Of a DNA stretch of 64,000 nucleotides, positions 55,593 through 63,205 are shown one piece after another. Each line of letters begins with the position of its first letter. Position 1 is the stretch's first letter. The notes under the pieces are model-generated. The model was given only the letters and a program-made list of their open reading frames with translations. It was not told the DNA's origin and searched no databases. The translations under genes were made by a program, and so were the position numbers. This stretch comes from an uncultured Acidobacteriota bacterium. Lineage in GTDB: Bacteria; Acidobacteriota; Polarisedimenticolia; Polarisedimenticolales; JAIQFR01. The DNA lies in assembly GCA_937864465.1 (NCBI GenBank), contig CALMJU010000098.1, positions 1-64,000 of the forward strand, in the 5' to 3' direction.

Positions 55593-56222
55593 GTGCTCCG
55601 GGTCGGCCTCACGGGAGGGATCGCCTCGGGAAAGAGCGCGGTTTCCGCTCTCCTCGAGGAGATGGGCGCGCTCGTCCTGGACGCCGACCGGATCGCCCGC
55701 GAGGTCCTGGAGCCGGGGCGGCCGGCGTTCGAAGCGGCCGTCGCCCGCTTCGGCCCGGGCATCCTCGGGACGTCGGGGGAGATCGACCGGCGGGCGCTGG
55801 CGGCCGTCGTCTTCGCCGACGCCGGGGCCCGCCGCGACCTCGAGGCGATCGTCCACCCGGCGGTCATCGCGGAGATCGAGAGGCGCATCGCGGCCGCCGA
55901 GAGCGAGGGCCGCGCGCCGGTGGCCGTCGTGGACGCGGCGCTGCTCGTGGAGAGCGGCTACCACCGCCGGCTCGAAAGGCTGATCGTGCTCCGCTGCCGG
56001 ATCGAGACGCAGGTCGCGAGGCTCCGGAAGCGCGGCCTCGCGCTCGAGGAAGCCCTCGAGCGGATCCGCGCGCAAGCCCTGCTCGAGTCGAAGCTCGCCG
56101 CCGCCGACCACGTCGTCGACACCGACGTCCCGATGGAAGAAACGCGCGCGCAGGTCGAGGCGGTGTGGAAGGCCCTCCTCGAGGAGGCCCGAGGCGGCGC
56201 CGCGGGGCCCCGCCGCGTATAA
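55593..56222 (+). CDS. coaE: Dephospho-CoA kinase
   Basis: Last step of CoA synthesis, 209 aa. P-loop GLTGGIASGKSAVS (residues 5-18), LDADRIAREVLEPG, VHPAVIAEIERRI and VVDAALLVESGYHRRLERLIVLRC follow the family order. GTG 55593 starts 19 bp after folD. The tldD gene starts 32 bp later. Together with panB, panC and panD on the other strand at 59-61 kb, it places several CoA-pathway enzymes within 6 kb. Confidence 0.94.
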   Translation: MLRVGLTGGIASGKSAVSALLEEMGALVLDADRIAREVLEPGRPAFEAAVARFGPGILGTSGEIDRRALAAVVFADAGARRDLEAIVHPAVIAEIERRIAAAESEGRAPVAVVDAALLVESGYHRRLERLIVLRCRIETQVARLRKRGLALEEALERIRAQALLESKLAAADHVVDTDVPMEETRAQVEAVWKALLEEARGGAAGPRRV

Positions 56223-56254
56223 TCCGGCTTTCGCGTCCGCCGCCGGAGGAACCC

Positions 56255-57640
56255 GTGATCCCCGACGACCTCGCCCGCGCGGTCCTCGAGCGTCTCCTGC
56301 GCCGCGGGGGGGACTTCGCGGAGATCTACTGCGAGTCGCTGCGGGGCGTCGCGCTCGCGTTCGAGGACCGATCCCTCGAGGAAGCGTCGGCAGGGGTCGA
56401 CCGGGGAGTCGGCCTCCGGATCGTGAGGAACGGCGTCACCGCGTTCGCGAACGGGAACGATCTCGCCCCCGAAGCGCTGCTGTCGATGGCGTCGGACCTG
56501 GCCTCGACGGAGCCGGGCGGCTCCGCGCGGGCCGTGCCTCTCCTCGCGAGGCGTCCGGTCGCCTCGCCGGCGGCGCTCGGGATCGATCCCTCCGCCGTCC
56601 CGACGGAGGAGAAGGTCCGGGCCCTCGTGCGGGCCGACGAGGCCGCGCGCGCCCACGATTCCCGAGTCGTGCAGGTCCAGGCGCGGTACCGCGACAGCGA
56701 GCGCTCGATCCTGGTCGCGAGCTCCGAGGGGCTCCTCGCCGAGGACCGGCTCGTGTACACGTCCATGTCCGTGACGGCGGTCGCCCGCGAGAACCGGCTG
56801 ATCAAGTCGGCCACGAAGTCCGCCTCGGGCACGGTGGGCTTCGAGATCTTGGACGCCCAGCCGCCGGAGCGCCTCGCCCGCGAGGCGGCGCGCGTCGCCT
56901 GCCTGCAGCTGACGGCGGATCCCGCCCCTGCGGGAACGTTCACGGTCGTCCTCTCCGCCGAGGCGGGAGGCACGATGGTGCACGAGGCGTGCGGGCACGG
57001 GCTCGAGGGGGACTTCGTGCTCAAGGGGCTCTCCGTGTACGCGGGGTGCGTGGGGCGGAAGGTGGCGTCGGACGTCGTGACGGTGATCGACGACGGGATG
57101 CTCGCGGGACGCAGGGGCTCGTTCGGCATCGACGACGAGGGAACCCCGTCGCGCCGGAACGTCCTGATCGAGAGCGGCGTCCTCCGGGGGTTCCTGCACT
57201 CGAGGCGCACCGCCGCGCTGACCGGGGCCGAGCCGACAGGCAACGGGCGGCGAGAGTCGTACCGCCACCTTCCGATCCCCCGGATGACCAACACGATGAT
57301 CGCCCCGGGGCGGGACGACCCCGGCGAGATCGTCGCCTCCGTCCCCGACGGGATCTTCGTCACCGACATGGGCGGCGGCGAGGTGGACATCGTCTCCGGG
57401 AACTTCGTCTTCCACTGCACCGAGGCGTACCGGATCCGCGACGGCCGGATCATGGAGCCGCTGCGGGACGCGATCCTGACGGGGAACGGCCCCGACGTCC
57501 TCGCGCGCATCGACCGCGTGGGAAACGATCTCGGCTTCCAGGTCGGCACGTGCGGGAAGGACGGGCAGGGAGTGCCGGTCTCGGACGCGCAGCCGACCCT
57601 CAGGATCCCCGGGATCGTCGTCGGAGGGCAGGCCCGATGA
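56255..57640 (+). CDS. tldD: TldD metallopeptidase subunit
   Basis: Zinc protease subunit of the TldD/TldE heterodimer, which unfolds and cleaves peptides such as microcin or CcdA leaders, 461 aa. The HExxxH motif is HEACGH at residues 243-248, with Asp/Gly-rich GLEGDFVLK after it and the third ligand region ending in FHCTEAYRIRDGRI. GTG 56255 has CGGAGGA upstream, and TATAAT occurs at 56218-56223. It overlaps tldE by an ATGA junction, fitting a stoichiometric complex. TldD/E can process RiPP precursors, and an orphan RiPP-like peptide lies at 13 kb. Confidence 0.94.
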   Translation: MIPDDLARAVLERLLRRGGDFAEIYCESLRGVALAFEDRSLEEASAGVDRGVGLRIVRNGVTAFANGNDLAPEALLSMASDLASTEPGGSARAVPLLARRPVASPAALGIDPSAVPTEEKVRALVRADEAARAHDSRVVQVQARYRDSERSILVASSEGLLAEDRLVYTSMSVTAVARENRLIKSATKSASGTVGFEILDAQPPERLAREAARVACLQLTADPAPAGTFTVVLSAEAGGTMVHEACGHGLEGDFVLKGLSVYAGCVGRKVASDVVTVIDDGMLAGRRGSFGIDDEGTPSRRNVLIESGVLRGFLHSRRTAALTGAEPTGNGRRESYRHLPIPRMTNTMIAPGRDDPGEIVASVPDGIFVTDMGGGEVDIVSGNFVFHCTEAYRIRDGRIMEPLRDAILTGNGPDVLARIDRVGNDLGFQVGTCGKDGQGVPVSDAQPTLRIPGIVVGGQAR

Positions 57641-58983
57641 GCGGGAGGGAGACGGCGGCCGGACTGGCTCTCGAGACGCTCGGCGGTCTCGGGCTCGACG
57701 GCGAGGTGTACGCGGAGGACGGCGTGCGGGTGCGGGTCGCCGTCAGCGAGGGGAAGGTCGAGAGCGTCGAGGAGCGGAGCGACCGGGGAATCGGCATCCG
57801 CGCGTTCCGCGACGGGAAGGTCGGGTTCGCGTTCACGACGGATCTCTCGAGCGGGGCCGTCCGACAGGCTGCCGCCCTCGCGGCGGAGCTCTCCCGCCAC
57901 GGCGGACGCGACGAGGCCTGGCGCCTGCCCAGGCCCGGCGCGGCCGATCCGCTCCCGTTCCCCAACGAGGACCCGGAGGCGGAGACGGTCCCGATCTCCC
58001 GGCGGATCGACGCGGCCCGGGCGATCGAGTCCGCGGCGCTCTCGTTCGATCCGAAAGTCCGCGCGACGCGGCGCTCGATCGTGACCGACTACCGAGGCAC
58101 GGTCTCCCTCGCCACCTCGGCTGGGGCGACGGCCGGATACGGGCTGGGCCGGGCGCTGGCCTGGGTGGACGCGATCGCCTCGGAGAACGGGTCGTCCCAG
58201 ACGGGCCACTTCGTCGAGCACGCCCTCGGTCCCGGGGGGATCGACCCGGTGAGCGTCGGCCGCGAGGCGGCGGCCCGCGCGGTCGGCAAGCTCGGCAGCG
58301 CGCCCGCCCGGACGGGGCGCTTTCCCGTGGTCCTGGACAGGGAGGTGGTCTCCGGCCTGCTCGACGCGCTGGCCCCGGCGTTCTCGGCCCGCCGCGTCCT
58401 CAAGGGCACGTCGCCGCTCGCCGGCCGCCTCGGGATGCTCGTCGCCTCCCCCGCAGTGACTCTCGCCGACGACCCGCGGCTGCCGGGCGCCTACGGCTCC
58501 TGCCCGGTCGACGGAGAGGGGTTCCCGACGCGCCGGACCGTCCTGATCGAGGGCGGGAGGCTCGCCGGGTTCCTCCACGACGCGTACTCCGCCGCGAAGA
58601 CCGGCGCGGGCACGCCGGGGAACACCGTTCGCGAGGGGTGCGCGTCGCCGCCGAAGATCGCCCCGATGAACCTGGTCCTCGAGCCCGGGTACATGGACGC
58701 GGGAACGCTCGTGGAGCGGGCGGGGGAAGGTCTCTGGATCTCCGAGGTGATGGGCCTCCACACCGCGGACCCGATTTCGGGAGACTTCTCGCTCGGGGGC
58801 TCGGGACGCCTCATCGAGCGGGGCCGCCTCGGGCCGCCGGTCGACCGGCTCGCGTTCGCCGGGAACCTGCTGGAGCTCCTCGCCTCGGTCGAGGCGGTCG
58901 GGTCCGACCTCAGGCTCTTTCCCGAAGGGGGCGGGGCGCCGTCGCTGCTCCTGCGCGAGCTGAGCATCGCCGGGAGCGAGTGA
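57637..58983 (+). CDS. tldE: TldE/PmbA-type subunit lacking the zinc motif
   Basis: 448-aa partner of TldD. The fold matches PmbA/TldE: VRVRVAVSEGKVESVEERSDRGIGIRAFRDGKVGFAFTTDLSS at the N-terminus and GSCPVDGEGFPTRRTVLIEGGRLAGFLHDAYSAAKTG near residue 287-320, with GNTVREGCASPPKIAPMNLVLEPGYMDA. There is no HExxxH, as expected for the non-catalytic half. ATG 57637 overlaps the tldD stop. The gene ends 9 bp from the convergent panD stop. Confidence 0.93.
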   Translation: MSGRETAAGLALETLGGLGLDGEVYAEDGVRVRVAVSEGKVESVEERSDRGIGIRAFRDGKVGFAFTTDLSSGAVRQAAALAAELSRHGGRDEAWRLPRPGAADPLPFPNEDPEAETVPISRRIDAARAIESAALSFDPKVRATRRSIVTDYRGTVSLATSAGATAGYGLGRALAWVDAIASENGSSQTGHFVEHALGPGGIDPVSVGREAAARAVGKLGSAPARTGRFPVVLDREVVSGLLDALAPAFSARRVLKGTSPLAGRLGMLVASPAVTLADDPRLPGAYGSCPVDGEGFPTRRTVLIEGGRLAGFLHDAYSAAKTGAGTPGNTVREGCASPPKIAPMNLVLEPGYMDAGTLVERAGEGLWISEVMGLHTADPISGDFSLGGSGRLIERGRLGPPVDRLAFAGNLLELLASVEAVGSDLRLFPEGGGAPSLLLRELSIAGSE

Positions 58984-58992
58984 CGCCGGGCG

Positions 58993-59382
58993 TCACGCGC
59001 GCACGCGCACCCCAGGCCTCTCGTGGTCCTTGGTCGCCGCGATGCGGTTCGCCGCGTCGACGAGCACGACCTTCGGACGGTGCGCGCGGGCCCTCGCTTC
59101 GTCCATCGACGCGTAGCAGGCCAGGATCAGCTTGTGGCCTTCCTCGACGAGCCGCGCCGCCGCGCCGTTCACGCAGCAGGCGCCTCCGCCGCGCTCCCCC
59201 TCGATCAGGTACGTCGCGAATCGGTTCCCGTTGTCGACGTCGTAGACCTCGACGCGCTCGTAGGGAAGCATGCCGCATGCCTCCATCAGCCCGGCATCGA
59301 GGGTCAGGCTCCCCTCGTACTCGACGTTCCGCTCCGTGACCGTGATCCGGTGGACCTTGGCTCGAAGCATCTCTCGGGTCAT
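58993..59382 (-). CDS. panD: Aspartate 1-decarboxylase proenzyme
   Basis: Makes beta-alanine for pantothenate, 129 aa. The self-cleavage site is Gly24-Ser25 in VEYEGSLT, giving the pyruvoyl cofactor on Ser25. RAKVHRITVTERN at the N-terminus and NGAAARLVEEGHKLILACYASMDEARARAHRPKVVLVD near the end match PanD. It is the last gene of the minus-strand block panB-panC-panD. ATG 59382 has GAGGAAG upstream. Confidence 0.96.
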   Translation of the reverse strand: MTREMLRAKVHRITVTERNVEYEGSLTLDAGLMEACGMLPYERVEVYDVDNGNRFATYLIEGERGGGACCVNGAAARLVEEGHKLILACYASMDEARARAHRPKVVLVDAANRIAATKDHERPGVRVRA

Positions 59383-59504
59383 CTCGGGATCTTCCTCCCT
59401 CGGGTCGCCCGCCCCGGGGCTGGGCTCCCGGCATGTACCAGTCTAGCAGGCGCGGCCGGAGGGCGCCCCGGGGAGGAACCCGCTCGCTTCCCGGGTGCGG
59501 GGCC

Positions 59505-60350
59505 TCAGACCGTGATCACCGTGTTGTCGATGAGGCGCGTCCTCCCGGCGAAGACGGCCACCGACAGGAGCCTCTCCCCTTCCATCGAGGCCGCGGGCTG
59601 GAGGGTCTCGGTGTCCACGAGATCCACGTAGTCGACGCGGAGGAGCGACTCGGCCTCGAGCACCGCTCTCGCCGCCTCGATCACCTTGGCGGGCTCGCGC
59701 TCGCCGGTCTCGATCGCCGCCTCCGCCGCCCGCAGCGCCCGGGGGATCGCCGCAGCAGCCCTCCTTTCCTCGGCCGACAGGCGCACGTTGCGGCTCGACA
59801 GCGCGACGCCGTCCTCCCCGCGCACGATCGGGAGCACCACGATCTCCACGTCCAGCAGCAGGTCCCGCGCCATCCGCTGGAGGAGGATCGCCTGCTGGGC
59901 GTCCTTCTGGCCGAAGGCGGCGACGTGCGGCTGCACCGCATTCAGGAGCTTGAGCACGATCGTCGCGACGCCCCGGAAGTGACCGGGGCGGCTCGCCCCC
60001 TCGAGCCGGGACGACAGGCCCTCGACTTCGACCCAGGTGCAGGCCCCCTCGGCATACAGGTCCCCCTCCTCGGGCGCGAAGAGCACGTCCACGGCCAGGG
60101 AGGCGCAGAGGTCGGCGTCGCGCGGGAGATCGCGCGGGTACGCCTCGAAGTCCTCGCCCGGACCGAACTGGCTCGGGTTCACGAACACCGACACGACGAC
60201 GAAGTCCGCCATCTCCTTCATGCGCCGGATGAGGCTCAGGTGGCCCTCGTGGAGGGCGCCCATCGTCGGCACGAGGCCGATCCTGCGGCCCTTCGCCCGG
60301 ACCTGTCGCGAGGTCTCCTTCATCGAGTGCACGCGGCGAACGATGTCCAT
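59505..60350 (-). CDS. panC: Pantothenate synthetase
   Basis: ATP-dependent condensation of pantoate and beta-alanine, 281 aa. IGLVPTMGALHEGHLSLIRRMKE carries the HxGH-like nucleotide motif (HEGH), VSVFVNPSQFGPGEDFEAYPRDL is the pantoate-binding part, and FGQKDAQQAILLQRMARDLLLDVEIVVLPIVRGEDGVALSSRNVRLSAEER contains the KMSKS-equivalent SSRN region. ATG 60350 has TAGGAGGA upstream. It lies between panB and panD. Confidence 0.97.
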   Translation of the reverse strand: MDIVRRVHSMKETSRQVRAKGRRIGLVPTMGALHEGHLSLIRRMKEMADFVVVSVFVNPSQFGPGEDFEAYPRDLPRDADLCASLAVDVLFAPEEGDLYAEGACTWVEVEGLSSRLEGASRPGHFRGVATIVLKLLNAVQPHVAAFGQKDAQQAILLQRMARDLLLDVEIVVLPIVRGEDGVALSSRNVRLSAEERRAAAAIPRALRAAEAAIETGEREPAKVIEAARAVLEAESLLRVDYVDLVDTETLQPAASMEGERLLSVAVFAGRTRLIDNTVITV

Positions 60351-60388
60351 GAGGTCCTCCTACGGGCGCTCCGCCGGATCCCACGCCG

Positions 60389-61210
60389 TCACTCGTACGA
60401 CTCCTCGTCGGACGGGAAGCTCCCGTCGCGGACGTCCGAGGCCCACCGCCGGATCGCCTCCACCTGGGACGCGTGGATGTCGGCGTAACGGCGGACGAAC
60501 TTCGGCACGGGGCCCGGCAGCGCCCCGAGAAGGTCGTGGGCCACCAGGACCTGCCCGTCGCACGCGCGCCCCGCGCCGATCCCGATCGTGGGGACCGGGA
60601 TCTCGCGCGTCACGCCGGCGGCGACCCGCGAGGGAACGCCCTCCAGGACCACCGAGAAGACGCCGGCGGACGCGAGCGCCTTCGCCCCTTCGAGGAGCGC
60701 CTCCGCCGCGGCGGCGTCGCGGGCCTGCACCCGGTATCCGCCGAAGTGGAGGACCGACTGGGGCGTCAGACCGAGGTGGCCCATCACGGGAATGCCGGCG
60801 CCGAGGAGCGCCCGGACTACCTCGATCCGCTCCGCGCCCCCCTCGATCTTGACCGCGTCGGCGCCGGCCTCGCGGACGAAGCGCGCGGCGTTGCGGACGG
60901 CGTCCGCCGGGCCGAGGTGGTAGGAGAGCCAGGGCATGTCGGCGATCAGGAGCGCGCGCCGCCTCGCCCGGCCGACGGCACGGGCGTGATGGAGCATCTC
61001 GTCCATCGTCACCCTGAGCGTGCTCTCGTATCCGAGGACGACCATCCCGAGCGAGTCGCCGACGAGGAGGGCGTCCACGCCGGCCTCCTCGGCGGCCATC
61101 GCTCCGCCCGCGTCGTAGGCGGTCAGCACGACGAGGGGCTCCCCCCTCCCCTTCCGGGCGCGGAACGCGGGCACGGTCATCCGGGACGGTTGCGTCTTGT
61201 CTGGATTCAC
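60389..61210 (-). CDS. panB: Ketopantoate hydroxymethyltransferase
   Basis: Transfers a one-carbon unit from methylene-THF to ketoisovalerate, 273 aa. LVVLTAYDAGGAMAAEEAGVDALLVGDSLGMVVLGYESTLRVTMDEM (metal-binding Asp in VGDSLG), ADAVKIEGGAERIEV, and IPVMGHLGLTPQSVLHFGGYRVQ are family signatures; the later GIGAGRACDGQVLVAHDLLGA is also typical. An ATG at residue 12 is an alternative start. It is 38 bp upstream of panC on the minus strand. Confidence 0.97.
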   Translation of the reverse strand: MNPDKTQPSRMTVPAFRARKGRGEPLVVLTAYDAGGAMAAEEAGVDALLVGDSLGMVVLGYESTLRVTMDEMLHHARAVGRARRRALLIADMPWLSYHLGPADAVRNAARFVREAGADAVKIEGGAERIEVVRALLGAGIPVMGHLGLTPQSVLHFGGYRVQARDAAAAEALLEGAKALASAGVFSVVLEGVPSRVAAGVTREIPVPTIGIGAGRACDGQVLVAHDLLGALPGPVPKFVRRYADIHASQVEAIRRWASDVRDGSFPSDEESYE

Positions 61211-61271
61211 GCGGCCTCCTCTTCTCCCCGCCGTCCGGAGACGGTCGAGGGACCTCGGCCGGAAGGGCGGC

Positions 61272-61910
61272 TCAGCCCGGGGACCCCAGGGGACGGTAGT
61301 ACTGGACGCCCCGGTCCATCTTGCGCAGCTGCTCCACGAGCTCGTCGAGGTGGGCCTCGTGGTGCACGAAGTCGATCTCCGTCGTGTCGATCACGAGCAG
61401 GGGCGTCTGGCTGTAATGGAAGAAGAAGTAGTTGTACGCCTTGTTGACCTCGTTGACGTACGCCTCGCTGATCTCCGCCTCGTAGTCGCGCCGCCGGCGC
61501 TTGATCCGCTCGATCAGCTTCGCTGTCGAGGCCTGCAGGACGATCACGAGGTCGGGCTTGGGCACCTGCGGCTCCAGCATCGCGTACAGCTTGTCGTAGA
61601 TCAGGAGCTCGCTGTCGTCGAGGTTCAGGTAGGCGAAGATCTTGTCCTTCGGGAAGATGTAGTCGCACAGCGTGACCTGGTGGAACAGGTCCCGCTGCCC
61701 GAGCTCCAGGAGCTGGCGGTGGCGGGACAGGAGGAAGAAGAGCTGCGCCTGGAACGCGGAGCCCTGCTTGTCCCGGTAGAAATCCCGCAGGAAAGGGTTG
61801 TCGACCTTCTCGAGGACGCTGTGCGCGTGGATCTTCTTCGCCAGGAGCTCGACGAACGAGGTCTTCCCCACACCGATGGGACCTTCCACCGCGATCGACC
61901 GGAATTTCAT
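61272..61910 (-). CDS. Deoxynucleoside kinase
   Basis: Salvage kinase that phosphorylates deoxynucleosides, 212 aa, of the dNK/dGK-dCK family. P-loop GPIGVGKTSFVE (residues about 10-21), the EKVDNPFLRDFYRD substrate segment, LCDYIFPKDKIFAYLNL with the DR/E-like catalytic region changed to CDYIFPKDK, and the lid IKRRRRDYEAEISEAYVNEVNKAYNYFFFHY follow the family layout. ATG 61910 has GGGAGC upstream and its own -35/-10 (61934-61963). It precedes the pan genes on the same strand. Specificity is not predictable. Confidence 0.9.
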   Translation of the reverse strand: MKFRSIAVEGPIGVGKTSFVELLAKKIHAHSVLEKVDNPFLRDFYRDKQGSAFQAQLFFLLSRHRQLLELGQRDLFHQVTLCDYIFPKDKIFAYLNLDDSELLIYDKLYAMLEPQVPKPDLVIVLQASTAKLIERIKRRRRDYEAEISEAYVNEVNKAYNYFFFHYSQTPLLVIDTTEIDFVHHEAHLDELVEQLRKMDRGVQYYRPLGSPG

Positions 61911-61933
61911 CGTGCTCCCGCCGAAGGGGCGCG

Positions 61934-61963
61934 ATTATACGGGTCCGCCGATCGGGAAGGCAA
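61934..61963 (-). promoter_or_regulatory. Promoter for the deoxynucleoside kinase gene
   Basis: On the minus strand TTGCCT (61958-61963), an 18-bp spacer and perfect TATAAT (61934-61939) overlap the last codons of folK. This allows dNK-panBCD to be transcribed apart from folK. Confidence 0.5.
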
Positions 61964-62444
61964 GCTCGCCGCGGCGCCGCACCTCGTGCCGGTCCCGAAG
62001 CTCCTCGAGCTCCCGCTCGATCGTCCTGCCGGTGCGGGGGTTCCGGAGGCCGGGCGCCAGCTCCGCCAGCGGGGCGAGCACGAACCTCCGCTCCCACATC
62101 CTGGGATGAGGCAGGGTGAGGAGCGGCCCCTTCTTCCGGAGCGCCCCGAGCGTCAGGAGATCGAGGTCGAGCTCGCGCGGCGCGTTCCGCCCGCGGCGGA
62201 CGCGCCCCGCCTCCGCCTCGACCGCGAGAAGGGCCCGCAACACGTCCAGGGGGCGGAGCTGCGTGCGCACCCTCGCGGCCATGTTGAGGAACCAGAGCGG
62301 ATCGTCCGTGCCGACGGGCTCGGTCTCCCAGACGGAGGAGAGCGACACGGGCAGCACGCCGCGGCGCGCCATGCCCAGGAGGCCGCGCCGCAGGTGCCCT
62401 TCGCGGTCCCCGAGATTGCTGCCGAGCGCCACGTAACCTTCCAC
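61935..62444 (-). CDS. folK: 2-amino-4-hydroxy-6-hydroxymethyldihydropteridine pyrophosphokinase
   Basis: Transfers pyrophosphate from ATP to the pterin in folate synthesis, 169 aa. GYVALGSNLGDREGHLRRGL at the N-terminus, SSVWETEPVGTDDPLWFLNMAARVRTQL (pterin-binding), LLAVEAEAGRVRRGRNAPRELDLDLLTLG (the RxxRxxPRxLDLDLL hallmark with metal Asp residues) and LPHPRMWERRFVLAPLAELAP are all present. GTG 62444 has GGAGGGCGG upstream; the longer in-frame extension to 62624 overlaps the opposite promoter and is rejected. It heads the minus-strand folK-dNK-panBCD block. Confidence 0.95.
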   Translation of the reverse strand: MEGYVALGSNLGDREGHLRRGLLGMARRGVLPVSLSSVWETEPVGTDDPLWFLNMAARVRTQLRPLDVLRALLAVEAEAGRVRRGRNAPRELDLDLLTLGALRKKGPLLTLPHPRMWERRFVLAPLAELAPGLRNPRTGRTIERELEELRDRHEVRRRGELAFPIGGPV

Positions 62445-62493
62445 CGCCGCCCTCCGCCCGCGCCGCCCGGGAGCCCCCCGGGCCCGGCCGCGG

Positions 62494-62522
62494 TTGAATC
62501 CCCACCCCCGGGCCGCTATGAT
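62494..62522 (+). promoter_or_regulatory. Sigma70-like promoter for the TPR protein gene
   Basis: TTGAAT (62494-62499), an exact 17-bp spacer and TATGAT (62517-62522, five of six) lie 92 bp upstream of ATG 62614, in the gap that is divergent to folK. Confidence 0.6.
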
Positions 62523-62613
62523 GGCGCATTCGTCCCAGGTGCGGCACGCCGCGAGGTCCCCGGCCGTCGGGACGCCCCGCTCGCGTCCCGCCGGGGAGGA
62601 GGAAACGATCCGC

Positions 62614-63189
62614 ATGACCAGCAAGAAGAAGACGCCGGAACCGAAGGCGGCGGCACCGAAGCGCGCGAAGGCCGAAGCGGCCCCGAGGCCGCATCACTCC
62701 GCGGCCTACGAGGAGGCCGTCCGGGACTTCGGGGCGGGAGTCGGCCTCCTCCGGGCCGGCGCGTACGCGGAGGCGCTCGAGAAGTTCCGCGCCCTCCGGG
62801 TGGCGAACCCGCGCGAGCCGGAGCTCCTCGAGCGGGCGCGGACGTACGAGACGATCTGCGAGCGGAAGCTCGCTCCGGAAACGCGAGAGCCGGAAGCGCC
62901 GGCGGAGTGCTACCTCCAGGGGGTGGTCCACGCGAACGCCGGAAGGCTCGACGAGGCGATCCGCCTCCTCGACCGCGCGGTCGCGGCCGATCCCGGCTCC
63001 GCGGCCTACGCGTACGCGAGGGCCGCGGCCCGGGCGCTCCAGGGAAACGCGACGGCGGCCGCGTCGGATCTCCGGACGGCGATCCGCCTCGACGCCTCCT
63101 GCCGGCACCAGGCGGCGAACGATTCCGATTTCGAGCGGATCCGCGACGAGGCGGTCTTCATCGACGTCATGGACCCGGCCGGCGAGTGA
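62614..63189 (+). CDS. TPR-containing cytoplasmic protein
   Basis: 191 aa. A Lys/Ala/Pro-rich N-terminal tail (about 25 residues) precedes TPR-like helices: YEEAVRDFGAGVGLLRAGAYAEALEKFRALRVANPREPELLERARTYETICERKL, then AECYLQGVVHANAGRLDEAIRLLDRAVAADPGSAAYAYARAAARALQGNATAAASDLRTAIRLD. It ends with a short segment NDSDFERIRDEAVFIDVMD that resembles the tail of some TPR proteins with a DUF-like end. No signal peptide is seen. It probably acts as an assembly scaffold; partners are unknown. The glmU gene follows 16 bp later. Confidence 0.8.
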   Translation: MTSKKKTPEPKAAAPKRAKAEAAPRPHHSAAYEEAVRDFGAGVGLLRAGAYAEALEKFRALRVANPREPELLERARTYETICERKLAPETREPEAPAECYLQGVVHANAGRLDEAIRLLDRAVAADPGSAAYAYARAAARALQGNATAAASDLRTAIRLDASCRHQAANDSDFERIRDEAVFIDVMDPAGE

Positions 63190-63205
63190 CCGGGGGAGAA
63201 GGCCC

